From Williamsia phyllosphaerae (GTDB lineage: Bacteria; Actinomycetota; Actinomycetes; Mycobacteriales; Mycobacteriaceae): a DNA stretch of 64,000 nucleotides. The notes beneath the pieces are model-generated. The model had not been told where the DNA came from. It made no database searches and was given only the letters and a program-made list of their open reading frames with translations. Shown piece after piece: positions 26,604-35,680 of this stretch. The stretch lies in assembly GCF_014635305.1 (NCBI RefSeq), contig NZ_BMCS01000001.1:558001-622000 (forward strand), in the 5' to 3' direction. Numbering within the stretch: the stretch's first letter is position 1; every line of letters starts with the position of its first letter. The translations under genes were made by a program, and so were the position numbers.

Positions 26604-29600
26604 TCAGGGCAGCAGACCGTGTCCGAGGTCCAGGTGGTGCGACTCCGAGGAGGTGGCCTCGGTGTGCGTCTGGCCCGCGGAGTCGCCGCCACCGGTGAGT
26701 CCGCCGGTCAGGCCGTCGGTGAGTCCGCTGGTGTGCAGACCGCCGTCGCCCGCGGTGGCGCCCGAGCCGCTACCGGCGAAGGTGTGGTCGGCGTCGAGAC
26801 CCGACCACGTGGAGCCGGCGCCGGCCGCAGCGTGGTTCGCCGTGGATCCGGTCAGATCCGCGGTGGTGTCGGTCAGGCCGTGGGTCGCACCCTGCAGCGA
26901 GCCCGCACCCGAGGCGTCGCCGGTCGCCGCGCCCGCGGTCGAACCGGTGAGTCCGGACGTGAGGCCGCCGACGCCCGAGGTGGTGGAGTGCAGCGCACCC
27001 GCCAGGTCGCCGGTCGCCCCGCCCTGCAGCGCCGAGTCGACACCCGAGCCGAGCCCGAGACCGCCCAGACCCAGACCGCCCGCCGCGTGCGAACCGGCAT
27101 CGACGGCGCCGCCCGCGCCTGCGCCGACGGCGCCGTCGAGTCCGGCACCGGTGCCCGGCGTGGGGTCCAGGGCTCCGGTCGCGGTGGCTGCGATCCCCGA
27201 GGTGAGGCCGAGCCCGGTCGTCAGACCTGCCCCGAGATCGGGCAGGCCGGGGGTGGCACCGGAGAGGCCGGTGGCGCCCGAGAGCGCGCCGGTCAGGCCG
27301 GTGGTGGCACCGAGTGCGGCACCGAGACCGCCGGTCGCACCGAGAGCACCGTCGAGTCCTGCAGCACCACCGAGACCCGCTGCACCGCCGAGACCTGCTG
27401 CGCCACCGAGTCCGGCGACACCCGCGAGTCCACTGCTCAGGGCCGCCGAGGGATCGGCGAGCGCACCGAGCTGTCCGTCGAGTCCGCCGGTTGCCGCGGC
27501 GCCGGTGGTGATCGCGGCGCCGAGTGCGGTGCCGAGGCTGCTGGTGATGCCACCGTCGAGGTCGAGTGCGCCGCCCAGGCCCGTGCTGATCGCGGTGCCG
27601 AGGTCGGCGCCACCGCCCAGTGCGCCGATGACCTGCGTGCCGAGGTCACCGGTGACCGCGGTGCCCAGGACGGCGCCGAGCGATGCCCCGAGACCCGCCG
27701 CGGCCGAGCCGCCCGCGCCGAGCGCGGCACTCAGGGTGGTGCCGAGGTCGGCGCCACCGGCGAGCACGGTGGACAGATCCACCGAGCCGCCGAGAACGGT
27801 GTTGAGTGCGGCGCCGAGCTGGCCGACGACCGCGCCGTCGAGCCCGAGGCCGCCGGCGAAGTTGCCCGCGAGTGCGGCACCGAGGTCGAGACCCACCGAG
27901 GGGTCGAGCGCACCGAGGCCGGACAGTCCGGCACCGAGCACACCGCCGAGTGCGGCACCGAAGTCGGCGCCGAGTGCGCCGCCGGCACCGAGCGCGGTGC
28001 TCAGGGTGCTCGACAGACCGGCCGTGAGACCGCCGCCGAGCAGGGCACTGACGTCGGCGCCGAGCAGTCCGCCCGCGCCGAGCGCGGCGGTCAGCGTGGT
28101 GCCCAGGGTGGTCGCGAGACCACCGGCAGCTCCGAGACCGAGGGCGCCGCCGAGGATGGTCGAGAGTCCGGCTTCGAGGCCGACGCCGCCGGCAAGCAGG
28201 CCGGAGAGCTGTGCGCCGATCCCGCCGGTGAGTGCAGTGCCGAGCACGGCGCCGAGGGACGCTCCGAGGCCGGCGGCGACAGCTCCGCCCGCGCCCAGGG
28301 TGGTGCCGAGGATGGCCGACAGGTCGGCGGTTCCCGCGACGACGGCGGCCAGGTCGACCCCCGCGCCGAGAGCGGCCGCCAGGGTGGTCCCGAGGCCGCC
28401 GACGAGCAGACCGTCGAGGCCCAGTGCGCCGGTGAGCGCGGTGGCCAGCGTTCCGCCGAGGCCGAGTGCGAGGGTCGGGTCGAGGGCGATCAGACCACCG
28501 ACACCGACCACGCCCGCGAGTGCGGCACCCAGTGCCACACCGAGGTTCGCAGCGACTGCGCCGCCCGCGGAGAGCGCGGTGCCGAGGGCACCGGAGAGCT
28601 GACCGGTGAGTCCACCGGACAGGAGAGCGTTGAGGTCGGCGCCGAGGACGCCGCCGGCACCGAGGACCGCGCCGAGGGTTCCGCCCAGGGTGGCGGTCAG
28701 GTCTGCGGCGACACCCGCCGCGAGCCCGGCGACCACGTCGAGGCCCAGGGCCCCACCGAGGACGGTGGACAGTGCGGCGCCCAGTCCGACACCGCCGGCC
28801 AGCAGGCCGGCCAGCTGTGCGCCCAGCGCACCGGACAGCGCGGTCCCGAGGACCGCGCCGAGGGTGGCGCCGAAATCGGCGGCCAGGACCCCGCCGAGGC
28901 CGAGTGCCGTGCCGAGGACGGCGCCGATGTTCGCGGTGCCCGCGAGCACGCCGGCCAGGTCGACACCGCCGGCGAGGAGTGCGTCGAGCGACGCCCCGAG
29001 CTGCCCGACGGCGAGGCCGCCGATGCCCAGTGCGGCACCGAGCTGTCCGGCGAGGGCCAGACCGATGGTCGGTGCGAGTGCGAGTGCACCGGACACGCCC
29101 GCGAGGGCACCGAAGACGCCGCCGATCGCGAGGCCGAGGTCGGCGCCGAGGATGCCGCCGGCGCCGAGGACGGCGCCGAGAGCAGCCGAGAGATCAGCGG
29201 TCAGTCCGCCGGCCAGCAGTGCGGTGAGGTTGCCCGCGACGAGTCCGCCGGCGCCCAGGGCCGCGCTGAGCGCGCCACCGAGAACGGCCGAGACGTTGCC
29301 GACGACGCCACCGACGAGCACTGCGCCCGCGCCGAGGTTCAGGGCTCCGCCGAGGACGGTCGCCAGCGCCGTGCCGAGGCCGACTCCGCCCGCGAGCAGG
29401 CCGCTGAGCTGTGCGCCGAGCGCGCCTGCCACTCCCAGTCCGCCGCCCAGGGCGACACCGAGGACACCGCCGAGCGCGAGACCGAGGTTGGCTGCCACGG
29501 CGCCGCCCGCGGCGAGGACACCGGACAGTGCCGTGCCGAGCGCGAGACCGAGGTTGCCGCCGCCCGCCAACACCGCGGCGAGGTCGAAACCGCCTGCTGC

Positions 29601-31058
29601 GGCGAGCGCGGCGTCGAGGGCGCCTGCGAATGCGGCGGTGATCCCGCCGCCCAGTCCGAGCACCCCGGTCAGGGCGCCCGCGAGGGTGCCGCCCGCGCCG
29701 ATGACAGCGTTGAGGTCGAGGATCCCGGTCAGGTCGGTGACCGTGCCGAGGACCGCGCCGAGCGCGAGACCGAGGTCGGCGCCGATGACGCCACCGGCGC
29801 CGAGCGCGGTGACCAGGGCGCCCTGCAGCGCGGTGGTGAGGCCGCCCGCGAGGGTGGCGAGCACGGTGGTGTTGAGCAGACCGGCCAGCGTGCCGCCGAG
29901 TCCGGCGGTGACGCCGAGCGCCGCACCGAGTGCGCCGCTGAGCTGGGCGACGACCCCGCCGACCGCACCGACACCGACACCGAGCGCTCCGGCGAGGACG
30001 GCGACCAGCGAGCCGCTGACCCCGACACCGGCAGCGAGTGCGGCGGACAGATCGGCGGCCAGGGATCCGCCCACCCCGATCAGTCCACCGACCGCTGCAC
30101 CGAGGGCCGCACCGACGTTTCCGGCGAGGGCACCTCCCACTCCGAGTGCGCCGCCGAGGACGGCACCGATGGTCGCGGTGCCGTTGAGCACCGCAGCGCC
30201 CGCGATGCCGCCGGCGACCGCGACGGCCGCGTTGATGGTCCCGGCGAGCTGTGCGCCGAGACCGGCGGCCAGGCCGAGGCCTCCGGTGAAGACGCCGGCG
30301 ATGGTGGCGCCGATGTCGAGGACACCGTTGAGGTCGATGACGTTGACCAGCGAGCCGCCGAGAGCGACGGCCGCGTCGATGAAGGCGCCGAACGCCGCGC
30401 CGAAGGTGGCCGCGACGGTTCCGCCGACGCTGAGTGCGGCGGCCAGCGAACCGGCCAGGACGGCACCGAGCTGGGTTCCGATGGCCAGGTCGCCGAGGTC
30501 GAGGACGCCGGACACGAGGTTGCTGATGGAGACGACACCGAAGTTGAGTGCGCTGAGGTCGAGGGCGCCCAGGTTGAGGCTGCTGAAGTCGAAGTTGCCG
30601 AGGCCGCCGAAGTTCACGGACCCGAAGTTGATCCCGTTGCCGAGGTTGATCCCGCCGAGCGCGAGGTTGCCGAAGTCGATGCTGCCGAAGTTGAGGCCGC
30701 CGAGTGCGATCCCGCCGAGACCGCCCAGCCCGATGCCGCCCAGGTTGACCCCGCCGAGGTTGACCCCGCCCAGGTTGATGTTGCCGAGACCGGCGTTCAC
30801 CCCGCCGAGTCCCACTCCACCGACACCGCCTGCCGCGACCGGGACCGCGCCGGCGTTGACGATCGACGCGAGGCGCTGACCACCGGGGAACAGACCGGAC
30901 TCGGCGACCATCGGCGCCGCACCGACGATGTCGGCGTGGCAGAGCTCGGGGAGCCCGGCCGCGTCGAGCGCCGCCTGCGGGTTCAGGCAGTACGCGCTGG
31001 CCGCCTTGTCGTCGCGCAGCAGGTTGAGGATGAAGTCGAGGACTGCGTTGGTGGGCAT
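26604..31058 (-). CDS. iniB: Giant IniB-like Gly/Ala/Leu-repeat protein
   Basis: A 1484-residue protein, about three times the length of M. tuberculosis IniB. The ATG at 31058 has CAGGAG 5 bases upstream. Residues 1-55 are the IniB N-terminal domain (NAVLDFILNLLRDDKAASAY, then LNPQAALDAAGLPELCHADI). Residues of about 75-175 are a pentapeptide-like Asn/Leu/Gly run of the form NLGGVNLGG and NFGSVNFGG. The rest is almost entirely Gly, Ala and Leu in an xLGxxLGAGG rhythm, with units of about 190-208 residues, and a final Gly/Ser/Thr/His tail. There is no signal peptide or transmembrane helix of the usual kind. IniB is the first product of the isoniazid-inducible operon; its function is unknown. 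Confidence 0.85.
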   Translation of the reverse strand: MPTNAVLDFILNLLRDDKAASAYCLNPQAALDAAGLPELCHADIVGAAPMVAESGLFPGGQRLASIVNAGAVPVAAGGVGGVGLGGVNAGLGNINLGGVNLGGVNLGGIGLGGLGGIALGGLNFGSIDFGNLALGGINLGNGINFGSVNFGGLGNFDFSSLNLGALDLSALNFGVVSISNLVSGVLDLGDLAIGTQLGAVLAGSLAAALSVGGTVAATFGAAFGAFIDAAVALGGSLVNVIDLNGVLDIGATIAGVFTGGLGLAAGLGAQLAGTINAAVAVAGGIAGAAVLNGTATIGAVLGGALGVGGALAGNVGAALGAAVGGLIGVGGSLAADLSAALAAGVGVSGSLVAVLAGALGVGVGAVGGVVAQLSGALGAALGVTAGLGGTLAGLLNTTVLATLAGGLTTALQGALVTALGAGGVIGADLGLALGAVLGTVTDLTGILDLNAVIGAGGTLAGALTGVLGLGGGITAAFAGALDAALAAAGGFDLAAVLAGGGNLGLALGTALSGVLAAGGAVAANLGLALGGVLGVALGGGLGVAGALGAQLSGLLAGGVGLGTALATVLGGALNLGAGAVLVGGVVGNVSAVLGGALSAALGAGGLVAGNLTALLAGGLTADLSAALGAVLGAGGILGADLGLAIGGVFGALAGVSGALALAPTIGLALAGQLGAALGIGGLAVGQLGASLDALLAGGVDLAGVLAGTANIGAVLGTALGLGGVLAADFGATLGAVLGTALSGALGAQLAGLLAGGVGLGAALSTVLGGALGLDVVAGLAAGVAADLTATLGGTLGAVLGAGGVLGADLNALLSGGLTGQLSGALGTALSAGGAVAANLGVALGAALAGVVGVGGLIALDPTLALGLGGTLATALTGALGLDGLLVGGLGTTLAAALGAGVDLAAVVAGTADLSAILGTTLGAGGAVAAGLGASLGAVLGTALTGGIGAQLSGLLAGGVGLEAGLSTILGGALGLGAAGGLATTLGTTLTAALGAGGLLGADVSALLGGGLTAGLSSTLSTALGAGGALGADFGAALGGVLGAGLSGLGALDPSVGLDLGAALAGNFAGGLGLDGAVVGQLGAALNTVLGGSVDLSTVLAGGADLGTTLSAALGAGGSAAAGLGASLGAVLGTAVTGDLGTQVIGALGGGADLGTAISTGLGGALDLDGGITSSLGTALGAAITTGAAATGGLDGQLGALADPSAALSSGLAGVAGLGGAAGLGGAAGLGGAAGLDGALGATGGLGAALGATTGLTGALSGATGLSGATPGLPDLGAGLTTGLGLTSGIAATATGALDPTPGTGAGLDGAVGAGAGGAVDAGSHAAGGLGLGGLGLGSGVDSALQGGATGDLAGALHSTTSGVGGLTSGLTGSTAGAATGDASGAGSLQGATHGLTDTTADLTGSTANHAAAGAGSTWSGLDADHTFAGSGSGATAGDGGLHTSGLTDGLTGGLTGGGDSAGQTHTEATSSESHHLDLGHGLLP
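27450..29595 (-). repeat. Four long tandem repeats of about 190-208 residues inside iniB
   Basis: Protein-level units start with GGFDLAAVLAGG (near 29595), GGVDLAGVLAGT (near 28973), AGVDLAAVVAGT (near 28365) and GSVDLSTVLAGG (near 27792). Spacings are about 622, 608 and 573 bases. Within each unit the order is the same: the VDL opening, a GAVLGTAL segment, GAQLSGLLAGGVGL, a GAGG(V/L)LGAD segment, an ALDP-like turn and a VGQLG ending. The fourth unit is truncated and degenerates into the tail. A weaker fifth unit may precede the first. Confidence 0.7.
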
Positions 31059-31125
31059 GGTGGCTCCTGTGGCTGGTTGTGGAGGTCTGAGCTCTTCGTG
31101 AGATCCCGGATCTCCGATGACCACA

Positions 31126-31154
31126 ACGCTAGGCATCTGCGACCCCCCGCCCAA
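31126..31154 (-). promoter_or_regulatory. Predicted iniB promoter
   Basis: On the minus strand, TTGGGC (31149-31154) and TAGCGT (31126-31131) are separated by 17 bases, a SigA-like arrangement that would start transcription near 31119, giving a leader of about 60 bases to the iniB ATG. The match is by eye. Confidence 0.45.
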
Positions 31155-31160
31155 CGGGGA

Positions 31161-31225
31161 TCAACCCCCTCGTCCGCGTCCGGCTCGGACTAGGGGGTCG
31201 GGGGGTGCATTAGGGGGAATAGGGG
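31161..31225. promoter_or_regulatory. G-rich AGGGGG box array between iniB and the Hsp70-like gene
   Basis: The plus strand carries TAGGGGG at 31191 and 31211 and TAGGGG at 31220, plus a G6 run at 31200-31205. An AGGGGG box in the opposite orientation lies at about 31164-31172, next to the predicted iniB -35 element. MalT-type LuxR regulators bind short G-rich direct repeats of this kind, and such a regulator is encoded two genes away. The four G runs at 31193-31225 could also form a G-quadruplex. Confidence 0.45.
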
Positions 31226-31341
31226 ATGTCCCCGCAATCTCCTGACGTGCGGTAACAGAACAAGGTTTGATATCGACAATGGAATGAAGTCACGTGAATG
31301 GGCCTTCGCACGCCCGCGTCGTACATAGAGGAGTCGACCCC

Positions 31342-33210
31342 ATGGCCTCTGGCCTCGGTTTGAAGATCGGTAGTTCCGCCTCGGTGGCGGTCTCCACGAC
31401 CCGATCGGGCACCTACGACGCGCTGGTCCGGCAGACGGCCCTGGAGCTCGTTCCCGGTCGTGCACCCGTGCTCACCGCGGCCGGCGGTGTGTCGACGGCG
31501 TCGTCTGACCTCGCCGGTTTCACCCAGCGCGTGGGTGATCCGGTCGCCCTCGTCGCCGACGACGGCCGTCGGTTCAGCGGCGAGGAGCTGTACGCGACCG
31601 CGCTGGCCTGCCTGGCCCGCGAGAGCGGTTCCGATGCGTCCAGCGTCGTCGTCGCATGCCCGAACGGGTGGCAGGCGTACACCGTCGACGCGTTGCGGGC
31701 CGCCGCCGAGACCCAGGGCCTGTCCGACGTCACGTTCGTCCCCGAGGCCATCGCCGCCGTCGCCGCGGCCGAGGCCACGCGCCCCGAGGGACTCGCCTCC
31801 GGCGGCGTCCCCCGCTCGGGCGGATCCCATGCCGCGGCACCGGCCACCGACACCGACCTCGTCGTGGTCTACGACCTCGGCGGGTCCGCCCTCGACATCG
31901 CCGTGGTCCGCACCGGTGACGCGTCGCAGATCATCGGCCGCCCCGTCCGCAGTGAGGACATCAGCGGCGATGCGTTCGACCAGTTGATCCTCACCCACGT
32001 CCTCGAGTCGGTCTCGGCGCTCGACGACCTCGACCCGTTCGCACCCGACACCGTCGAGGCTCTCGCGACACTGCGAGGGCGTTGCACCGCGGCCAAGGAG
32101 GCGCTGTCGTCGGACACCGACACGACGGTGTCGGTAGAGCTGCCCGATCTGCGGACCGAGACGCGTCTGGTGCGCTCCGAGGTCGAGGATCTCCTGCACG
32201 AGCCGATCGCGACGTCGCTCACCCTGCTGCGCGAGACCGTCGCCGGCACCGGGCACAGCCTCAGCGATGTCACCGCGATCGTCCTCACCGGTGGCGGATC
32301 GGCGGTTCCGCTGGTCACCGAGATGATGTCGTCGATGCTGCGGGTCCCCGTGATCGTCGACGCCGACCCCGTGACCACCTCGGCGTTCGGTGCCGCCATC
32401 CTGGCCGGTGAGATCGATTCGGCTGCAGCCGCTCTCGACTCGATGCCGGCCAACGCCGCGGCCGCGGTGGCCGATCTCGCCGCCGCACGCGAGGCCGATC
32501 TCGTACCCGCGCAGACCCGCGCGGTCGAGCCGGCCCCCCGCACGACCGTGGTCGAGAAGATCCCCATGGGTCGCAACAAGCGCCTCGCCATCATCGGCGG
32601 AGTCGCGGTCGCCATCGCGTTGCTCACCGCGGGCGGACTCTCGGTCGGTACGGCGCTCTCGGGCGACGAGGCCCCCGCGGCGACCCCGACGCAGTCGGCA
32701 CCGGCGACCACAGGCGCCCCATCGGCGAGCGCCGGACGCACCCCGTCATCGGCGGCCACCCCGGGCGCCACGGACCGCGGCACCTCGGTCGCACCGAACG
32801 CAGGGACCGGCGGCACCGGCGGGAATGCCACCGGCTCCCCCGGCGCCGGTGGAGGTTCGGGCTCGGGGTCGGGTTCGGGCGCACAGAACAACGGCGGCAC
32901 CGGGTCCGGGTCCAACGGCTCGACCGGCGGCGGAACCGGCGGGAACACCGGGGGCGGCAACACGGGCACCGGCAACACCGGCGGCACCGGAGGTGGCAGC
33001 ACCGGCGGTGGGAACACCGGCGGTGGCGACACCGGCACCGGTGGTGACACCGGCGGCAACGCGCCCCCGGAGACCCCGGGTCGTCCGAACTTCCCGACTC
33101 TCCCCACCATCCCGAACCTCCCGAACATCCCTGGCCGTGCCGCGCAGGTTCCCGGGAACATCCTGGGCGGGGTCGGCGACACCGTCGGCGGGATCCTCGG
33201 TGGCAACTGA
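31342..33210 (+). CDS. Membrane-anchored Hsp70-family ATPase with Gly-rich exterior tail
   Basis: A 622-residue protein; the ATG at 31342 has GAGGAG 8 bases upstream. Residues 1-400 are an actin/Hsp70-type ATPase: a phosphate-1 strand GLGLKIGSSASVAV, phosphate-2 VVVYDLGGSALDIAVV, and the adenosine motif VLTGGGSAVPLVTEMM. No substrate-binding domain of the DnaK kind follows. Instead, residues about 414-434 are one transmembrane helix, after which a Pro/Thr/Ala stretch leads to a Gly/Asn/Thr repeat region (TGGGNTGTGNTGGTGGG) and a Pro-Asn-Phe ending. It is divergent from iniB and overlaps the start of the LuxR-type regulator, suggesting it senses or relays an envelope signal. Confidence 0.8.
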   Translation: MASGLGLKIGSSASVAVSTTRSGTYDALVRQTALELVPGRAPVLTAAGGVSTASSDLAGFTQRVGDPVALVADDGRRFSGEELYATALACLARESGSDASSVVVACPNGWQAYTVDALRAAAETQGLSDVTFVPEAIAAVAAAEATRPEGLASGGVPRSGGSHAAAPATDTDLVVVYDLGGSALDIAVVRTGDASQIIGRPVRSEDISGDAFDQLILTHVLESVSALDDLDPFAPDTVEALATLRGRCTAAKEALSSDTDTTVSVELPDLRTETRLVRSEVEDLLHEPIATSLTLLRETVAGTGHSLSDVTAIVLTGGGSAVPLVTEMMSSMLRVPVIVDADPVTTSAFGAAILAGEIDSAAAALDSMPANAAAAVADLAAAREADLVPAQTRAVEPAPRTTVVEKIPMGRNKRLAIIGGVAVAIALLTAGGLSVGTALSGDEAPAATPTQSAPATTGAPSASAGRTPSSAATPGATDRGTSVAPNAGTGGTGGNATGSPGAGGGSGSGSGSGAQNNGGTGSGSNGSTGGGTGGNTGGGNTGTGNTGGTGGGSTGGGNTGGGDTGTGGDTGGNAPPETPGRPNFPTLPTIPNLPNIPGRAAQVPGNILGGVGDTVGGILGGN

Positions 33211-35680
33211 CCTCTCCTCGCCCACGGGTGCGCTCGCCGGTATGCCGGACGCACAGTCACTGCTGCTCGACGTCGAGTCGAGCGCCGGGCGACCGCTGTG
33301 CGCATTCGTCGTCGGTGTCGCGGGCAGCGGGAAGAGCGCCGTCCTCACCGCGTTGTCGGATGTGTTGCGGCGCCTCGGCGTATCGGTGGCCCATGACGTG
33401 CCCGTCGACCCCGAACCCGGATGTGCCGTCCTCGTCGACGACGTCCAGGACCGAGACGACGCCACCCTGGCCCACCTCGCCACGCTGGCCGTGCGCACCG
33501 ACCTCACCGTCGTGGTCGCGGGCGAACCTCGCGATCACCGCGAGGCGATCGCGGATCTGAGCGCCGCCCTGCGATCACGCGGACGGATGGTCCTCCTGCG
33601 CCCCATCTCGGCCGCCGGGGTGGTCGAACGGTCCGGCCGCCATCTGCTCGCCGGGCCGGCCGCGGCCATCGCCCGCGCCACCGGCGGGAACCGCGCAGCC
33701 GTCGACGCCGCGCTGCACGCCGTCGAGATCCAGGGTCAGGGCACCGACGGACGCACCCTGGACACCGTCGCCGCCACCGCGATCTCCGCCTGGCAACACC
33801 GTCAGCTCCGTCGGTTGGATCGGGATGCGTTGGCGGTGTTGACCATCGCCGCCGCAGGTTCGTCACCCGACCCCGACACGGTCGCACAGACCGCGGCGGT
33901 CTCGCGGACCGGCGCGGTCGACGCGATCGACCGCGCACGCGGATCGGGTTTCCTCGGCGACTCCGACCACTTCCTGCCGGGAGCGGACGCCTCCCTGGTA
34001 GCTGTGGTCGGTGCGCACCAGATCGGTTCCACCCGTGCCGAACTCGTCCGGGTCCTGATCGCCAACCGGTCCCTCGACGCCGACCGCGCCATCGCCGCGG
34101 CCGACGAGGGCATGGTCGATCCGGCTCTCGCGCAGGCCCTGTGCGACTTCGCGCGGGCCGCCGCCGGACACCGCGCGGTCACTCTGTGGTCGGCGGCACG
34201 CACCGCCGGTGCCGATCCCGCCACCACCGATGTCGCCCTGGCCCAGGCCGCATTGGAGGCCGATGACCTCGACGTCGCGTCCCGGATCGCCGACGCGGCC
34301 CTCGCCTCCGAATCGACCGACACCGTCCGTACCGGTGTCCGCATCGCCGCCGCGGTCGCGTCACGGCGTGGGACGTACACCCGTGCCGCGCAACTGTTCC
34401 GCTGGCTCGGTCCCGACCGTGCCGGTGCCGACGCCGCCATCGGCGCCATCGCGCTGATCGCCTCCGGGGACCGCGAGGGAGCGGCTGCGTTCGCCGAGGC
34501 GTCGCACAGCGCACCCCCGACCGCCGACAACGCCTCGTCCGGTCTGCTCGCCGACGGGTTGGCGGCCTCGCTGGGCGCCGATCCGGCACCGGCACTCGGC
34601 CCCGTTCTCCGGTCGATGTCGCTGCGCCGGGTGTCGGTGGTGGAACCGGAATCGGCCGCCGCGCTGGCGGTCCTGCTGAACCTGCACGGCGGAGATCTCG
34701 GTGGGGCCCAGGCGGTGCTCAACCGCGTCCACGAGACCGGCCAGGGGTACGTGGTGCGCCTGGATCTGCTGCGCGCGTGGACCGCCATGATGGCCGGCGA
34801 CCTCGCCGACGCCACCGCCGTCGCCACCGCGACGACCGCCCGGTCACATCGGGATCTACTCCTGCGCCACGCGCTCGCGGTCGGTATCGCCCGTCGCCGA
34901 GGCGACTCGGGGGCCCTGAGCAATGCGTGGCGCGACGCCCAGGCGGTCGTCGCCGAGGCCGAGGTCGACCTCTTCGCACTGCTCCCGCTCGGCGAGTTGT
35001 GGTTGGCCGCGATCCGGTGCGGCGACGTCGCGCGGGTGGCGCACCTGGCCGCCGACGCCGGCCGGCTGCTCACCGACCTCGGCGATCCGCCGGTGTGGTC
35101 GGCGGCCTGGCACTGGTACGGCGTGCAGGCCGCGATCCTCTCCGACGATCCCGCGACGCTCGTCCCGCACGCCCGCGCCCTGGGGGACGCCTCCGAAGCC
35201 AGCTCGTACGCAGCCGTTCTCGCGCAGGCGGGTCGGGTGTGGTTGAAGGTCCTGCAGGGCGACGACGCGCCGACACCGGTCGTCGCGGCCGACATCGACG
35301 TCGCGGCGCGAAGCCTGCAACGGGTCGGGCACGCGTTCGACGGCGCGCGACTCGCCGCCGAGGGAGCGCTGCGCATCGGCGACACCCGATCGGCAACCGC
35401 GTTGTTGCAGACCGCTCGCACGATCGGTCCGACCGCGACCACCGCTCCGGTGGGTGCCGGCGATGTCGGTACGCAGTCGGCTTTGTCCGACCGCGAGGCC
35501 GAGGTCGCCGAACAGCTCGTCCTGGGACTGACCTACCGCGAGATCGGTGCGGCACTGTACATCTCGGCCAAGACGGTCGAACATCACGTGGCCCGTATCC
35601 GCCGCCGACTGGGCGTCGGTTCGCGCTCGGAGCTGATGTCGGCGTTGCGCGCCGCAGGCTACGGATCCGGCGCGAGCTAG
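33200..35680 (+). CDS. MalT/LuxR-type ATPase regulator resembling IniR
   Basis: An 826-residue STAND-like regulator. The GTG at 33200 overlaps the end of the Hsp70-like gene; ATG 33242 is the alternative. The N-terminal P-loop is FVVGVAGSGKSAVLTAL, followed by Walker B-like CAVLVDDVQDRDD. A long all-helical TPR-type arm (about residues 250-740) follows. The C-terminal LuxR helix-turn-helix is ALSDREAEVAEQLVLG to YREIGAALYISAKTVEHHVA. Size and domain order match M. tuberculosis Rv0339c (IniR), 832 residues, which controls iniBAC. The match in architecture and gene neighbourhood is strong; orthology itself was not computed, so no symbol is assigned. Confidence 0.83.
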   Translation: MATDLSSPTGALAGMPDAQSLLLDVESSAGRPLCAFVVGVAGSGKSAVLTALSDVLRRLGVSVAHDVPVDPEPGCAVLVDDVQDRDDATLAHLATLAVRTDLTVVVAGEPRDHREAIADLSAALRSRGRMVLLRPISAAGVVERSGRHLLAGPAAAIARATGGNRAAVDAALHAVEIQGQGTDGRTLDTVAATAISAWQHRQLRRLDRDALAVLTIAAAGSSPDPDTVAQTAAVSRTGAVDAIDRARGSGFLGDSDHFLPGADASLVAVVGAHQIGSTRAELVRVLIANRSLDADRAIAAADEGMVDPALAQALCDFARAAAGHRAVTLWSAARTAGADPATTDVALAQAALEADDLDVASRIADAALASESTDTVRTGVRIAAAVASRRGTYTRAAQLFRWLGPDRAGADAAIGAIALIASGDREGAAAFAEASHSAPPTADNASSGLLADGLAASLGADPAPALGPVLRSMSLRRVSVVEPESAAALAVLLNLHGGDLGGAQAVLNRVHETGQGYVVRLDLLRAWTAMMAGDLADATAVATATTARSHRDLLLRHALAVGIARRRGDSGALSNAWRDAQAVVAEAEVDLFALLPLGELWLAAIRCGDVARVAHLAADAGRLLTDLGDPPVWSAAWHWYGVQAAILSDDPATLVPHARALGDASEASSYAAVLAQAGRVWLKVLQGDDAPTPVVAADIDVAARSLQRVGHAFDGARLAAEGALRIGDTRSATALLQTARTIGPTATTAPVGAGDVGTQSALSDREAEVAEQLVLGLTYREIGAALYISAKTVEHHVARIRRRLGVGSRSELMSALRAAGYGSGAS

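Noticed and set aside
26343..31193. A 1616-codon open frame on the plus strand across iniB
   Set aside because: It is the antisense shadow of the Gly/Ala/Leu repeats (GCC/GGC codons read as Gly/Arg/Ala/Thr). The IniB frame has the ribosome site, the N-terminal domain and the family repeats.
32390..33199. N-terminal extension of the LuxR-type regulator
   Set aside because: The open frame upstream of GTG 33200 is an out-of-frame reading of the Hsp70-like gene, rich in Arg/Pro/Ser.
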